Source: Maribellus luteus (lineage in GTDB: Bacteria; Bacteroidota; Bacteroidia; Bacteroidales; Prolixibacteraceae). From it: 64,000 bases of DNA. Below the pieces are notes generated by a model that did not search any database, was not told where the DNA came from, and was given only the letters and a program-made list of their open reading frames with translations. Shown here one piece after another: positions 36,886-46,153 of this stretch. The translations under genes were made by a program, and so were the position numbers. The stretch spans positions 62,001-126,000 of the forward strand of contig NZ_QWGR01000009.1 in the NCBI RefSeq assembly GCF_003576475.1, written 5' to 3'. Each line of letters starts with the position of its first letter. The first letter of the stretch is position 1.

Positions 36886-39591
36886 ATGGCCATCAAGAAA
36901 CTCGACAGCATTTTTAAGCCCAAGAGAATTGCTTTAATTGGTGTTTCAAACAATCCCGACAGCGTTGGAGGAATTACCCTCCGCAACCTGGTAGGAGGAG
37001 GTTTCAACGGGGTGGTGTACCCGGTAAATCCAAAGCGCGAAGCAGTTTTTGGAATCCCGTGCTACCCCGATGTTAAAAGTCTTCCTAAAACACCAGACCT
37101 GGCAGTAATTATGACGGCTGCTCAGTGGGTGCCCAACCTGGTCAGAGAATGTGGCGAAGCCGGTATCCATGGCCTCATCATTATGTCTGCCGGATTCAAG
37201 GAATCGGGCGAAGAAGGGAAAAAACTGGAAGCGCAGGTAAAAGCCGAAAAAGCCAAATTTCCCGATATGCGCATCATTGGTCCCAACTGTCTGGGCATTC
37301 TGGTTCCGGGTTTGAACATGAACGTGAGCTTTGCTGCCGGTATGCCGAAAAAAGGACATGTGGCTTTTATTTCGCAATCGGGGGCGCTGTGTACCTCGGT
37401 GCTCGACTGGGCATATGAATCCAATATTGGCTTTTCCAATTTTGTTTCCATCGGTAACTCCATGGATGTTAGTTTTGGCGACCTTATCGATTATTTTGGG
37501 CAAGACCCGAATACCAAATCGATTGTTCTATATGTGGAGTCGATTGCCGATGCCCGCACTTTTATGTCGGCCGCCAGGGCTTTCTCGCGCGAGAAACCGA
37601 TCATCGTATACAAATCGGGGCGTTTCCCCGAATCAGCGGCTGCCGCAGCCTCACATACGGGTGCCATGGCCTCCGAAGATTCTATTTACGATGCAGTGTT
37701 CCGCCGTGCCGGCCTTGCGCGTGTTTTTGACTTTGGCAATATTTTCGATTTTACCGACCTGGTGGGAAGAAAGCGAATCCCCAAAGGAAACAGGCTGGCC
37801 ATTGTTACCAATGCGGGCGGACCGGGTGTTATGGCTACCGACTCACTGATCGCGATGGGAGGAAAACTCGTCAAACTTTCGGATGAAACCATGCAGCGGC
37901 TAAATGATTATTTGCCACCTTTCTGGTCGCACGGTAACCCGGTGGATGTTTTGGGAGATGCCACGCCCGAACGTTTTGCACGAGCCACCGAAATTGTTTT
38001 GGAAGATGGCAAAGTGGACGCGGTGCTGGTTCTTCTCACTCCGCAGGCAATGACAGATCCCACAGCAACCGCACGTGCCATTGCTGAAATGTCGGTAAAA
38101 ACAACCAAGTCCATCATGGCCGGATGGCTGGGAGGAACCGCCATGCGCGATGGAATCCAGATTTTTAACCAGGCCGGAATTGCCAGTTACGCAACTCCGG
38201 AACAGGCGATCCGCGCATTTATGACTCTCTCTGAATACTCGGAAAACCAGCAAATGTTGTATGAAACGCCGCGGGAAGTTCCGGTTTCGTTTCAATACGA
38301 CCGGAATGAACTTCGAAAAAAATACCTGAGTGAAGTCTTCCCCAAAGCTAAAATTCTGAACGAGGACGATTCAAAAATGCTGATCAACGATTACGGCATT
38401 GATACCACCCACCCCACCCCGGCTGCCACCGAAGATGAGGCGGTGCAAATTGCCGAACAAAAAGGCTACCCGGTGGTACTGAAGATTTATTCGCCCGACA
38501 TAACGCATAAATCAGACGTTGGCGGAGTAGCGCTGAATATAAAAGATGCCGAAATGGTGCGGGCCACTTTCCGCAACATGGTAAAAACAGCCACCCAAAA
38601 ACGTCCGGATGCAAGAATTGAAGGAGTTACTGTTCAACGAATGGTGGATTCGAAAGACGGTATTGAGTTGATTCTGGGTACAAAGAAAGACCCGGTTTTC
38701 GGCACAGTAATGCTGGTTGGAATGGGAGGAACTACTGCCGAATTGTTCAAAGACAAGAGGCTTGAATTTCCACCGCTTAACGAACACCTGGCCCGCCTGA
38801 TGCTTCGTTCCCTAAAAATTTATCCGTTGTTGAAAGGATGGCGCGGCGACAGCCCCAAAAACATCGACAAGCTGATTGAAGTACTAATCCGCATGTCGTA
38901 CCTGGCTGCCGATTACCCGGAGATTGAAGAGCTGGACATCAACCCGCTGATTGTAACACCAACCGACGTTATTGCGCTGGATGCCCGAATCGTGGTGGAC
39001 GAGGAAATTTTAAAAAATCCGGTAAAAGAATATTCTCACCTGGTATTACGCCCGTATCCCGAAAGTTTAATCTGCGAATGCAAACTAAAAGACGAAACTC
39101 CGGTACTACTGCGACCGATTCGCCCCGAAGACGAACCCATGTGGCTTCAGCTACTCGGAAGCTGTTCAAAAGAATCGATCTACCACCGCTTTAGGTACGA
39201 TTTCTATTTCGACTCGCACGAAGTGGCATCCCAGTTTTGTTTTATCGACTACGACCGTGAAATTGCTATCGTTGCCGAACACGAAAAAGACGATGGCACA
39301 AAAGAAATTATTGGTGTTGGCCGGCTTATTGCCGATCCTGATGTGGAAATTATGGAATATGCCATTCTCATAACCGACGCCTGGCAAAAGAAAGAATTGG
39401 GCTACACGCTCACCAAATATTGCCTGAATGTTGCCAAAGGACGCGGCATAAAAAAACTGGTGGCGGAAACTACCCGCGACAACAAACCGATGATATCCGT
39501 TTTCAGAAAATTGAATTTTAAAATCCGTTTTAACGAAGACACCACCGTATCGGTCAGTAAAAATCTGGAAGAGGAGGAACAAAATGTGTAG
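36886..39591 (+). CDS. ADP-forming acyl-CoA synthetase fused to GNAT acetyltransferase (Pat/PatZ-like)
   Basis: 901 aa, close to E. coli PatZ (886 aa). Domains: CoA-binding Rossmann (about 8-140, IALIGVSNNPDSVGG), succinyl-CoA-ligase-like (150-300) with His257 in SHTGAMASED, ATP-grasp (about 485-710, QRMVDSKDGIELILG and MVGMGGTTAELFKDKR) and a C-terminal GNAT (about 735-895). The phospho-His of ADP-forming synthetases is kept, so acyl-CoA synthetase activity remains possible. The GNAT acetyl-CoA loop reads QKKELG, where the family pattern is Q/R-x-x-G-x-G/A, so the first Gly is Glu. PatZ-type enzymes acetylate Acs. A sirtuin gene follows by 34 bp. Confidence 0.88.
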   Translation: MAIKKLDSIFKPKRIALIGVSNNPDSVGGITLRNLVGGGFNGVVYPVNPKREAVFGIPCYPDVKSLPKTPDLAVIMTAAQWVPNLVRECGEAGIHGLIIMSAGFKESGEEGKKLEAQVKAEKAKFPDMRIIGPNCLGILVPGLNMNVSFAAGMPKKGHVAFISQSGALCTSVLDWAYESNIGFSNFVSIGNSMDVSFGDLIDYFGQDPNTKSIVLYVESIADARTFMSAARAFSREKPIIVYKSGRFPESAAAAASHTGAMASEDSIYDAVFRRAGLARVFDFGNIFDFTDLVGRKRIPKGNRLAIVTNAGGPGVMATDSLIAMGGKLVKLSDETMQRLNDYLPPFWSHGNPVDVLGDATPERFARATEIVLEDGKVDAVLVLLTPQAMTDPTATARAIAEMSVKTTKSIMAGWLGGTAMRDGIQIFNQAGIASYATPEQAIRAFMTLSEYSENQQMLYETPREVPVSFQYDRNELRKKYLSEVFPKAKILNEDDSKMLINDYGIDTTHPTPAATEDEAVQIAEQKGYPVVLKIYSPDITHKSDVGGVALNIKDAEMVRATFRNMVKTATQKRPDARIEGVTVQRMVDSKDGIELILGTKKDPVFGTVMLVGMGGTTAELFKDKRLEFPPLNEHLARLMLRSLKIYPLLKGWRGDSPKNIDKLIEVLIRMSYLAADYPEIEELDINPLIVTPTDVIALDARIVVDEEILKNPVKEYSHLVLRPYPESLICECKLKDETPVLLRPIRPEDEPMWLQLLGSCSKESIYHRFRYDFYFDSHEVASQFCFIDYDREIAIVAEHEKDDGTKEIIGVGRLIADPDVEIMEYAILITDAWQKKELGYTLTKYCLNVAKGRGIKKLVAETTRDNKPMISVFRKLNFKIRFNEDTTVSVSKNLEEEEQNV

Positions 39592-39625
39592 AAAACGGTT
39601 TGTTTAGTACACAGGGAACAAAAAT

Positions 39626-40369
39626 ATGGATATTGAAAAAGTGAAACAGGCGGCCGAGCTCATTCGGAAAGCCAAGTATGCTGTGGCATTTACAGGTGCA
39701 GGCATTTCGGTACCGAGTGGAATTCCGCCTTTTCGCGGAGAAAACGGATTGTGGAATACCACTGACCCGATTTTCCTGGAAATCGAATTTTTCCAAAAAA
39801 AGCCGTTGCAATCCTGGTTAAAGATCAAAGAGATATTTTACGATAAACTGGGCGATGCCCTCCCGAACGAAGCCCACAAGATACTGGCACAAATGCAGCA
39901 ACGTTCGTACCTCGAATCGATTATTACGCAAAACATTGATCACCTGCATCAAAAAGCCGGGAGCAAGCATGTGTATGAAATACACGGCACCTACACTCAA
40001 CTGATTTGCACCGCTTGCAGTACCGAATACGACATGAGTTTTGCGGATCTGAACTACTTACCTCCAACGTGTTTTGTTTGCAAAGGAATTCTTAAACCCG
40101 ACATTGTTTTTTTTAACGAACCCATACCGGCTTTTGCCAAAAAACGATCGTTTGAGGAGGCCGCCAAAGCAGATGTCTTTCTGATCATTGGCACCAACGC
40201 CGAAGTACTTCCTGCTGCTGATATTCCGGTTAAGGCAAAAGAACACGGCGCTACCATTATTGAAATCAACATTGAAGAAACACACTTCACCCGCGAAATA
40301 ACGGATATCTTTTTACAGGGCGATGCGGCCCAAATAATGACCGAACTGGGAAAACAACTTTACCTTTAA
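39626..40369 (+). CDS. cobB: Sirtuin NAD-dependent protein deacylase
   Basis: 247 aa. NAD-binding motif FTGAGISVPSGIPPFRG at the N-terminus, TQNIDHLHQKAG, catalytic His120 in YEIHG, a zinc module with two CxxC pairs (CTACSTEYD and CFVCKGILKPD) and the late GTNAEVLPAAD motif. It removes acetyl or related groups from lysine using NAD. I see no Tyr-x-x-Arg pair of the desuccinylase class in the expected segment, which favours deacetylase activity. The gene lies 34 bp after the Pat-like gene, forming a writer-eraser pair in the acs block. Confidence 0.94.
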   Translation: MDIEKVKQAAELIRKAKYAVAFTGAGISVPSGIPPFRGENGLWNTTDPIFLEIEFFQKKPLQSWLKIKEIFYDKLGDALPNEAHKILAQMQQRSYLESIITQNIDHLHQKAGSKHVYEIHGTYTQLICTACSTEYDMSFADLNYLPPTCFVCKGILKPDIVFFNEPIPAFAKKRSFEEAAKADVFLIIGTNAEVLPAADIPVKAKEHGATIIEINIEETHFTREITDIFLQGDAAQIMTELGKQLYL

Positions 40370-40597
40370 AGTCGTCTCTTTTAGCGTACTTCCGCAAAAC
40401 AGAGCAATTAAACTTTTATCATTTACTTCATTTACAAGGTTATTGTAATTCGAAAAACACACAACAACACCCATAAACTGAGTGGGCGTATCAGGTATTT
40501 GAGCTTGTTTGTCAACAAAAAGAAAGGTGTTAACAAAAATAAGGCACCTAAAACCGATTATTCGTGATCTTCCATCCAGTCCAAGACCTTAAAAGTT

Positions 40598-40605
40598 TAT
40601 ATTTG
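40598..40605 (+). promoter_or_regulatory. Putative -7 element TATATTTG
   Basis: A perfect TAnnTTTG lies about 18 bp before the ATG at 40623. The -33 is weak. Confidence 0.4.
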
Positions 40606-40622
40606 CGCCTAAACTTTTACAA

Positions 40623-41762
40623 TTGAAAATGAACAACCAAAATCTCTTTCTACTACTGCTCGTTCTGTTTTTTGTTTCGTGTTCCTCGGGTAAAAAAGCC
40701 TTGCAAAAGGGCAACTATTACCAGGCCGTTGCACAAGCCGTTGATCGTTTAAAGTCGGATCCGGATAACGGAAAAGCAACCACAGTTGTAAAAGAAGGAT
40801 ACCCAATGGCCATTGAGTGGTCGCAGGAAGAACTGGATCTGGCGCTTTCGTCGAATGCTGCCTTCAAATGGGAACGCGCCGTTAACATTATGCACCAGGT
40901 AAATCATTTATCAGATCAGTTAAGAAGCACTCCGGCAACACGTAAATTGATTGCCGATCCGAAAACCTACACTTCGGAACTGAACATGGCTTACGAAAAA
41001 GCAGCGGAAGAGAGATACCAGGCCGGAATTCATTTTCTGGAACAAAATACCCGCGAAGCAGCACGAACCGCATTCAACCATTTTCTTAAGGCTGACCAGT
41101 TTATTCCGGGCTACAAAAATGTTTTGCAGGAAATGGAAACAGCCAAAGACATGGCCACTTACAAGGTTGTGGTGGAAGCCGCCACTGTTCAGAGCAGAAC
41201 CTATAAACTGAGTTCTGAATTTTTTTACAACCAGGTATTTGAATATTTGAATAACAAATATACCGAGAGAAGTTTTGTCAACTTCTATTCACCTCAGCAA
41301 GCTGAACGATTTCAAATTAAACATCCGGATTTTATCGTACAAATGGAGTTTTTCGATTTTTCGGTTGGAAATTTAGTGCGTGGTGAAAAAGAAGAGGAAC
41401 TGGTTAACAAAGTAAAAGTAGCAACAAAAGATACCACCCGGGTAACTTACAAAACCTACAAGGCAAAGCTCAAAACCTTCTCCGACAAAGTGATTTCGGG
41501 CGGAAGATTGAACTATCGCATTATCGATTTCAACAGCGGTAACTTATTGCGCGACCAGCTTATCCCCGGTTCGTTTACCTGGGAAAACCGTTACGCCATT
41601 TACGTGGGCGACAAACAGGCTTTAACCGACCAACAGTTTGCACTAACACAGAACAAGGCAATACCGCTTCCGCCTCACCAGGACTTGTTTATTGAATTTA
41701 CCCGGCCCATTTACGACCGGCTTAGCAACGAACTCGATCAGTTTTTCAGAAAGTACAGGTAA
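40623..41762 (+). CDS. TPR-like lipoprotein of unknown function
   Basis: 379 aa; the ATG at 40629 is an equally good start. Signal peptide with lipobox FVSC (Cys20). The N-terminal half is helical with TPR-like spacing (GNYYQAVAQAVDRLKSDP; YQAGIHFLEQNTREAARTAFNHFLKA). The C-terminal half (about 185-375) is beta-rich. I know no name for the family. A role in the envelope is all the sequence supports. It is convergent with the LysO pair 7 bp away. Confidence 0.75.
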   Translation: MKMNNQNLFLLLLVLFFVSCSSGKKALQKGNYYQAVAQAVDRLKSDPDNGKATTVVKEGYPMAIEWSQEELDLALSSNAAFKWERAVNIMHQVNHLSDQLRSTPATRKLIADPKTYTSELNMAYEKAAEERYQAGIHFLEQNTREAARTAFNHFLKADQFIPGYKNVLQEMETAKDMATYKVVVEAATVQSRTYKLSSEFFYNQVFEYLNNKYTERSFVNFYSPQQAERFQIKHPDFIVQMEFFDFSVGNLVRGEKEEELVNKVKVATKDTTRVTYKTYKAKLKTFSDKVISGGRLNYRIIDFNSGNLLRDQLIPGSFTWENRYAIYVGDKQALTDQQFALTQNKAIPLPPHQDLFIEFTRPIYDRLSNELDQFFRKYR

Positions 41763-41769
41763 CAAAAAG

Positions 41770-42375
41770 CTATAAAATTTCGAGAATAAAACTCACTAAA
41801 AAGGGTACGATTATAGTTAAAACCACCCCACTGAAGATGGCAATTACCCCCCACTCTTTTCCTGAATATTTAACGATAACCGGCATGGTGGTATCCATCG
41901 AAGTTGCGCCCCCCGATGCGATCCCGGCGAGTTTTCCAAAATACACCACCAACAGCGGGGTGGCCAGCAAAGTAAAAATCTCGCGCAAAATATTTGATAA
42001 AAGGGCAATCACCCCCAGCGTTTCGCCATGAATCTGCGTAATAAAAATGCTTGACAAACTGTAGTAGCCAAAACCTGCGCCAACAGCCATCGATTCTTTT
42101 ATGCTCAAATCAGAAAGGATAAGACCGGTTAATGCAGTGCCCCCCAGCGTACCAACCACAACACCCACAGGCACCAGCAAAATTTTCACATTCATCTGTT
42201 TGATCACTTTCCACGAATTTTTGTCGGCACCAATACTGATACCCACCAAAAACATGAGGGCGTAAAGGGCATACATGCTGTAATCGTTTTGAACAATAAA
42301 CCCGGGCAAAAAATTGAAAACGCCCGCCAGAACACCTATCGAAAAAAACGCCAGAATTATAAGACTATTTTTCAT
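41770..42375 (-). CDS. LysO-type lysine exporter, C-terminal part as separate protein
   Basis: 201 aa with six hydrophobic segments. Motifs of the LysO/DUF340 family: LMFLVGISIGADK, VVVGTLGGTALTG, GAGFGYYSLSSIFITQ and LLSNILREIFTL. E. coli LysO is one protein of about 300 aa. Here this gene carries the C-terminal two-thirds, and its start overlaps the end of the N-terminal gene by 11 bp. Both starts are proper ATGs, and both reading frames are intact with no internal stop. That makes a natural split more likely than a frameshift. It exports L-lysine. Confidence 0.85.
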   Translation of the reverse strand: MKNSLIILAFFSIGVLAGVFNFLPGFIVQNDYSMYALYALMFLVGISIGADKNSWKVIKQMNVKILLVPVGVVVGTLGGTALTGLILSDLSIKESMAVGAGFGYYSLSSIFITQIHGETLGVIALLSNILREIFTLLATPLLVVYFGKLAGIASGGATSMDTTMPVIVKYSGKEWGVIAIFSGVVLTIIVPFLVSFILEIL

Positions 42376-42661
42376 CCTGTCCCTCCTTTGTGTCGGTTGA
42401 AAACAGGGTTTTGTACAATACCCACAATACCAGTACGCTTCCGGCTACCGCCCCAAAAGTTATGGATACTGCTTTCATTCCTATTTTATCCAGGTTATCA
42501 ATAATGGTTTTGTTTACCCCTACCGAAATCCCCAGCAAAAACAAAAGCAGGAAAATGGCATACGAAATTAACTTTTCAACCACTTTCAGCAGATCGGGAA
42601 TACGGCCCAAAAACCGTCCCAGAAAAATACCAATAGTCATTAACACCAATACAGTTACCAT
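42365..42661 (-). CDS. LysO-type lysine exporter, N-terminal part as separate protein
   Basis: 98 aa with three hydrophobic segments. LFLLGISVGVNK repeats the pattern LMFLVGISIGADK of the larger partner, as expected for the two related parts of LysO. The reading frame runs 11 bp into the downstream gene, which implies coupled translation of two subunits in equal amounts. Its C-terminal tail is acidic and Lys-rich. Confidence 0.82.
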   Translation of the reverse strand: MVTVLVLMTIGIFLGRFLGRIPDLLKVVEKLISYAIFLLLFLLGISVGVNKTIIDNLDKIGMKAVSITFGAVAGSVLVLWVLYKTLFSTDTKEGQDEK

Positions 42662-43231
42662 ACAACTTTATTACAAATGAAAAACGGTCCGAATATAGAT
42701 ATTATCCGGTTCATCGACGAAGAGAGTTCGATAAAACAAGGTTACCGCATTAATGGAACGGCCCATCGCATTTAACTCCACGGTAAAAACATTGTAATGC
42801 GGAGATTGCAAATTCATCACCAAAGTTTGTTCGGAGATGTCGCGATGTTAAGAAATCATCAGCCATTGCAAAACATTTAACTCCACGGGCGATGCATTGA
42901 TCGTCGAGAGTCATTCAGAGAACTCCGTGATCCATGCAAAGCACTCCAAAACTACTTCGAAGAACTACGGAATTTGTCCGAAGTAACCTTTTCCCGAAAT
43001 AGTTTGGGAGATTATTACGTTTTTCCAGGCAGGAGTAAATGCAGCATTATCCAAGTCGATCAGCCTTTGAGACGGCCAACGGAAAGTCTCCGGCTCAACA
43101 TCAATCCGTGAATAAAAAAAGAATCAATACAACAAATTCTTGTCCGCTTATTTTCTATTTTTAAATTTCAGAAAAAGAATTGCGACTTGTATGACATCTT
43201 ACATATATTTGCAATTCAAAATACCTTTGAG
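42662..43231. other. Intergenic region with a 15-bp direct repeat
   Basis: 570 bp. CATTTAACTCCACGG occurs at 42769-42783 and 42874-42888, each followed within about 10 bases by an AACATTG/TGCATTG word. A CTTCG/CGAAG pairing lies at about 42956-42986. No intact gene was found; a decayed element is possible but unsupported. The right end holds the promoter of the next gene. Confidence 0.4.
43180..43211 (+). promoter_or_regulatory. Promoter of the lactate dehydrogenase-like gene
   Basis: -7 TATATTTG (43204-43211) lies about 21 bp after a TTG (43180-43182) that can serve as -33. It implies a transcript start near 43217, which rules out the ATG at 43187 and supports the ATG at 43232. Confidence 0.55.
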
Positions 43232-46153
43232 ATGACAACTACAGCTAAATTTAACGAACTAAAGGACCAACTCGACGGCGACCTTTTTATCGATAACGTA
43301 CAACGTGTTCTGTATTCAACCGATGCATCGCAGTACAAGGAAATGCCCCTGGCTGTAACCAAACCCAAAACGGTTGGTGATATCAAAAAAATAATCGCTT
43401 TTGCGCGCGAAAACAATACATCCATCATCCCAAGGGGGGCAGGAACTTCGCTGGCCGGACAAGTAGTTGGTTCGGGAATCGTAGTGGACATCTCAAAGTA
43501 CATGAACCGCATCCTGGAGTTCAACCAAAAAGAAAAATACGTAATTATTGAACCCGGTGTGGTACTGGCCGAGTTAAACCAGTTTCTGGCCCCGCACGGG
43601 CTGCAATTCGGCCCCGAAACATCGACCGCCAACCGCTGTGTGGTGGGCGGAATGCTTGGAAACAATTCCTGCGGGCTGCATTCGCTGGTGTATGGCAGCG
43701 TGCGCGAACACATCCTGGAAGTGGATGCTATTTTGTCGGACGGCTCGGAAACCACTTTTAAACCACTGAGCAAAGAAGAATTCAGGGCAAAAATGAACGG
43801 CAATCCCAATGCGCTGGAAAAGGCCATCTACACCAATATTTTTGAAATGCTGTCTGATCCTTCAAACCAGCACGAAATCAGGGAGAAATTTCCGGACCCG
43901 CGGGTTACCCGGCGAAACATGGGCTATGCCATCGATGTTTTGATGGATTTCGAAGTGTTTAGCGAGGAAGGAGAACGTTTCAATTTTTGTAAACTGCTGG
44001 CAGGATCGGAAGGAACGCTGGCCTTTTCAACCCGCCTGAAATTGAATGTCATTCCGCTGCCACCCAAGCACCGAGGTTTGGTGTGTGCGCATTTCGAAAC
44101 GCTGGAAGAATCGATTTACGGAAACCTGATTGCGCTAAAATACAAGCCAACGGCTATCGAGCTAATGGACGATCCGGTGATGCAAGCCGCCAAACAAAAC
44201 ATCGAACAACGAAAAAACCGCTGGTTCGTACAAGGAGATCCGGGCGCTATGCTGATGATCGAGTTTTCGTACGAAAACGAAGATGAGCTTACTTCAACTG
44301 CTGAAAAACTTGCCAACGAGTTAAAAGAAGCCGGGCTTGGATATCATTACCCGCTGATTACCGGGGCTGAAAACATCAAACGCGTTTGGGCGCTGCGAAC
44401 GGCAGGCCTCGGACTGCTTTCCAATGTTCCGGGCGACCGGAAGGGTGTTCCGGGAATTGAAGATACCGCCGTTCACCCGGAGTATTTACCGGAATACATT
44501 GCCGACCTGAAAAAGGTACTGGAAAAACTCGGGCTCAGCAGCATTTACTACGCACACATTGCCACCGGCGAAATACATTTCAGGCCTTTGATCAATTTCA
44601 AGGATCCGAAAGACGTGGAACTGTTCGACACTTTAATGAACGAAGTGGCGGCCTTGGTGAAGAAATACCGCGGATCGATGAGTGGCGAACATGGCGACGG
44701 CAGAGCACGCGGAAAATTTATTCCGTTTATGCTGGGTGAAAAAAATTACCAGCTGATCAAGTCGGTCAAAAAAGCCTGGGACCCGGACAATATTTTTAAC
44801 CCCGGGAAAATTGTGGATACGCCGCCCATTACTGAAAACCTGCGGGTAATTCCCGGGAAAGCCATTCCGGACTACGACACCAGCTTCGATTTTTCAAACA
44901 ACCGCGGTTATTTCAGAAGTATTGAAAAGTGCAACGGCTCGGGCGACTGCCGGAAATCTTCGAAAATCGGGGGAACCCTCTGCCCTACTTTTATGGCTAC
45001 CCGCGACGAAGACAAAAGTACGCGGGGCCGTGCCAATATTCTACGCGAATATCTGTACAACAACGAAAAAGAGCAGGCTTTTGATCACCGCGAAATTTAT
45101 GATATTCTGGATTTGTGTATTTCCTGTAAAGCCTGTAAAAGTGAATGCCCGTCGAATGTTGACATGGCCAAACTCAAAGCCGAATTCCTGCAACATTACT
45201 ACGATATTCACGGTATCCCGCTCCGGTCGAAGCTTGTTGCCTACCTGCCAAGATTAAACCGCTTGGCGATGGTTTTCCGGCCCATATCCAACCTAATGAT
45301 GAACACTTCGCTGCTCAAAAAGTCCATTGGATTTTCCACCAAAAGAAGCGTTCCGTCCTTGTCAAAAATTACGCTCAACCGCTGGGTGGGAAACGGGATT
45401 CCAAAACCTGAATCAGCTACCAAAGGAAAGGTTTACCTGTTTAACGACGAGTTTACCAACTACAACGAAAGCGATATCGGTATCAAGGCGATCCTGCTGT
45501 TAACTAAACTTGGCTACGAAGTTAAAATTCCGGTAACCAAAGAATCGGGCCGTACCTTTTTGTCGAAAGGCCTGGTAAAAACAGCCCAAAAAATTGCAAG
45601 CGAAAATGTTAAGCTACTAAAAGACATTATCACTTCGGAAACACCACTTATTGGCATTGAACCTTCTGCCATTCTTGCTTTCCGCGATGAATACCCGGAA
45701 CTGGTAAAAGACGGTTTACAAAAAGACGCAGAGAAACTGGGGGAAAACTCGCTGCTTTTCGAGGAATTTATTGCAAAAGAAGCAGAAAAAGGGAACATTG
45801 ACAGCACTGCTTTTTCCCAAGAAGAAAGAAAAATCCTGATCCACGGGCACTGCCAGCAAAAAGCCGTTGCTTCAACCGATCCAACCAAAAGAATGCTTTC
45901 CCTGCCAGCCAACTACACGGTGGATGAAATTCCTTCGGGATGTTGTGGTATGGCCGGTTCGTTTGGCTACGAAAAAGAACATTACGACTTGTCGATGAAA
46001 ATTGGAGAAATGGTATTGTTTCCGGCCGTCCGAAATGCTGAAGCAGAAACCATTGTTTCGGCACCGGGGACTTCGTGCCGCCACCAGATAAAAGACGGCA
46101 CTGGCAAAAAAGCATTGCACCCGGTGGAAGTGTTGTACGAAGCACTGGCATAA
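43232..46153 (+). CDS. FAD/iron-sulfur oxidoreductase, D-lactate dehydrogenase (Dld2/GlcD) type with CCG domain
   Basis: 973 aa. Domains in order: FAD-binding 4 (about 45-190; IIPRGAGTSLAGQV), FAD-oxidase C (about 240-560), 4Fe-4S region (about 580-690; CISCKACKSECPSNVDM with an earlier KCNGSGDC), and a CCG/cysteine-rich domain (about 760-930; HGHCQQKA and PSGCCGMAGSFGYE). These are flavoprotein and Fe-S parts usually split as GlcD/GlcF or LldEFG. The fused form oxidises D-lactate or another 2-hydroxyacid and passes electrons to a quinone. It has no signal or membrane segment, so it is cytoplasmic or peripheral. It is a single-gene unit with its own promoter. Confidence 0.9.
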   Translation: MTTTAKFNELKDQLDGDLFIDNVQRVLYSTDASQYKEMPLAVTKPKTVGDIKKIIAFARENNTSIIPRGAGTSLAGQVVGSGIVVDISKYMNRILEFNQKEKYVIIEPGVVLAELNQFLAPHGLQFGPETSTANRCVVGGMLGNNSCGLHSLVYGSVREHILEVDAILSDGSETTFKPLSKEEFRAKMNGNPNALEKAIYTNIFEMLSDPSNQHEIREKFPDPRVTRRNMGYAIDVLMDFEVFSEEGERFNFCKLLAGSEGTLAFSTRLKLNVIPLPPKHRGLVCAHFETLEESIYGNLIALKYKPTAIELMDDPVMQAAKQNIEQRKNRWFVQGDPGAMLMIEFSYENEDELTSTAEKLANELKEAGLGYHYPLITGAENIKRVWALRTAGLGLLSNVPGDRKGVPGIEDTAVHPEYLPEYIADLKKVLEKLGLSSIYYAHIATGEIHFRPLINFKDPKDVELFDTLMNEVAALVKKYRGSMSGEHGDGRARGKFIPFMLGEKNYQLIKSVKKAWDPDNIFNPGKIVDTPPITENLRVIPGKAIPDYDTSFDFSNNRGYFRSIEKCNGSGDCRKSSKIGGTLCPTFMATRDEDKSTRGRANILREYLYNNEKEQAFDHREIYDILDLCISCKACKSECPSNVDMAKLKAEFLQHYYDIHGIPLRSKLVAYLPRLNRLAMVFRPISNLMMNTSLLKKSIGFSTKRSVPSLSKITLNRWVGNGIPKPESATKGKVYLFNDEFTNYNESDIGIKAILLLTKLGYEVKIPVTKESGRTFLSKGLVKTAQKIASENVKLLKDIITSETPLIGIEPSAILAFRDEYPELVKDGLQKDAEKLGENSLLFEEFIAKEAEKGNIDSTAFSQEERKILIHGHCQQKAVASTDPTKRMLSLPANYTVDEIPSGCCGMAGSFGYEKEHYDLSMKIGEMVLFPAVRNAEAETIVSAPGTSCRHQIKDGTGKKALHPVEVLYEALA

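Noticed and set aside
41770-42661. LysO pair as a frameshifted pseudogene
   Set aside because: Both parts have an ATG, full-length frames and an ordered 11-bp overlap, which fits a natural split better.
43187-43231. Upstream start for the lactate dehydrogenase-like gene
   Set aside because: It lies within the promoter (-7 at 43204-43211) and adds residues absent from the family start.
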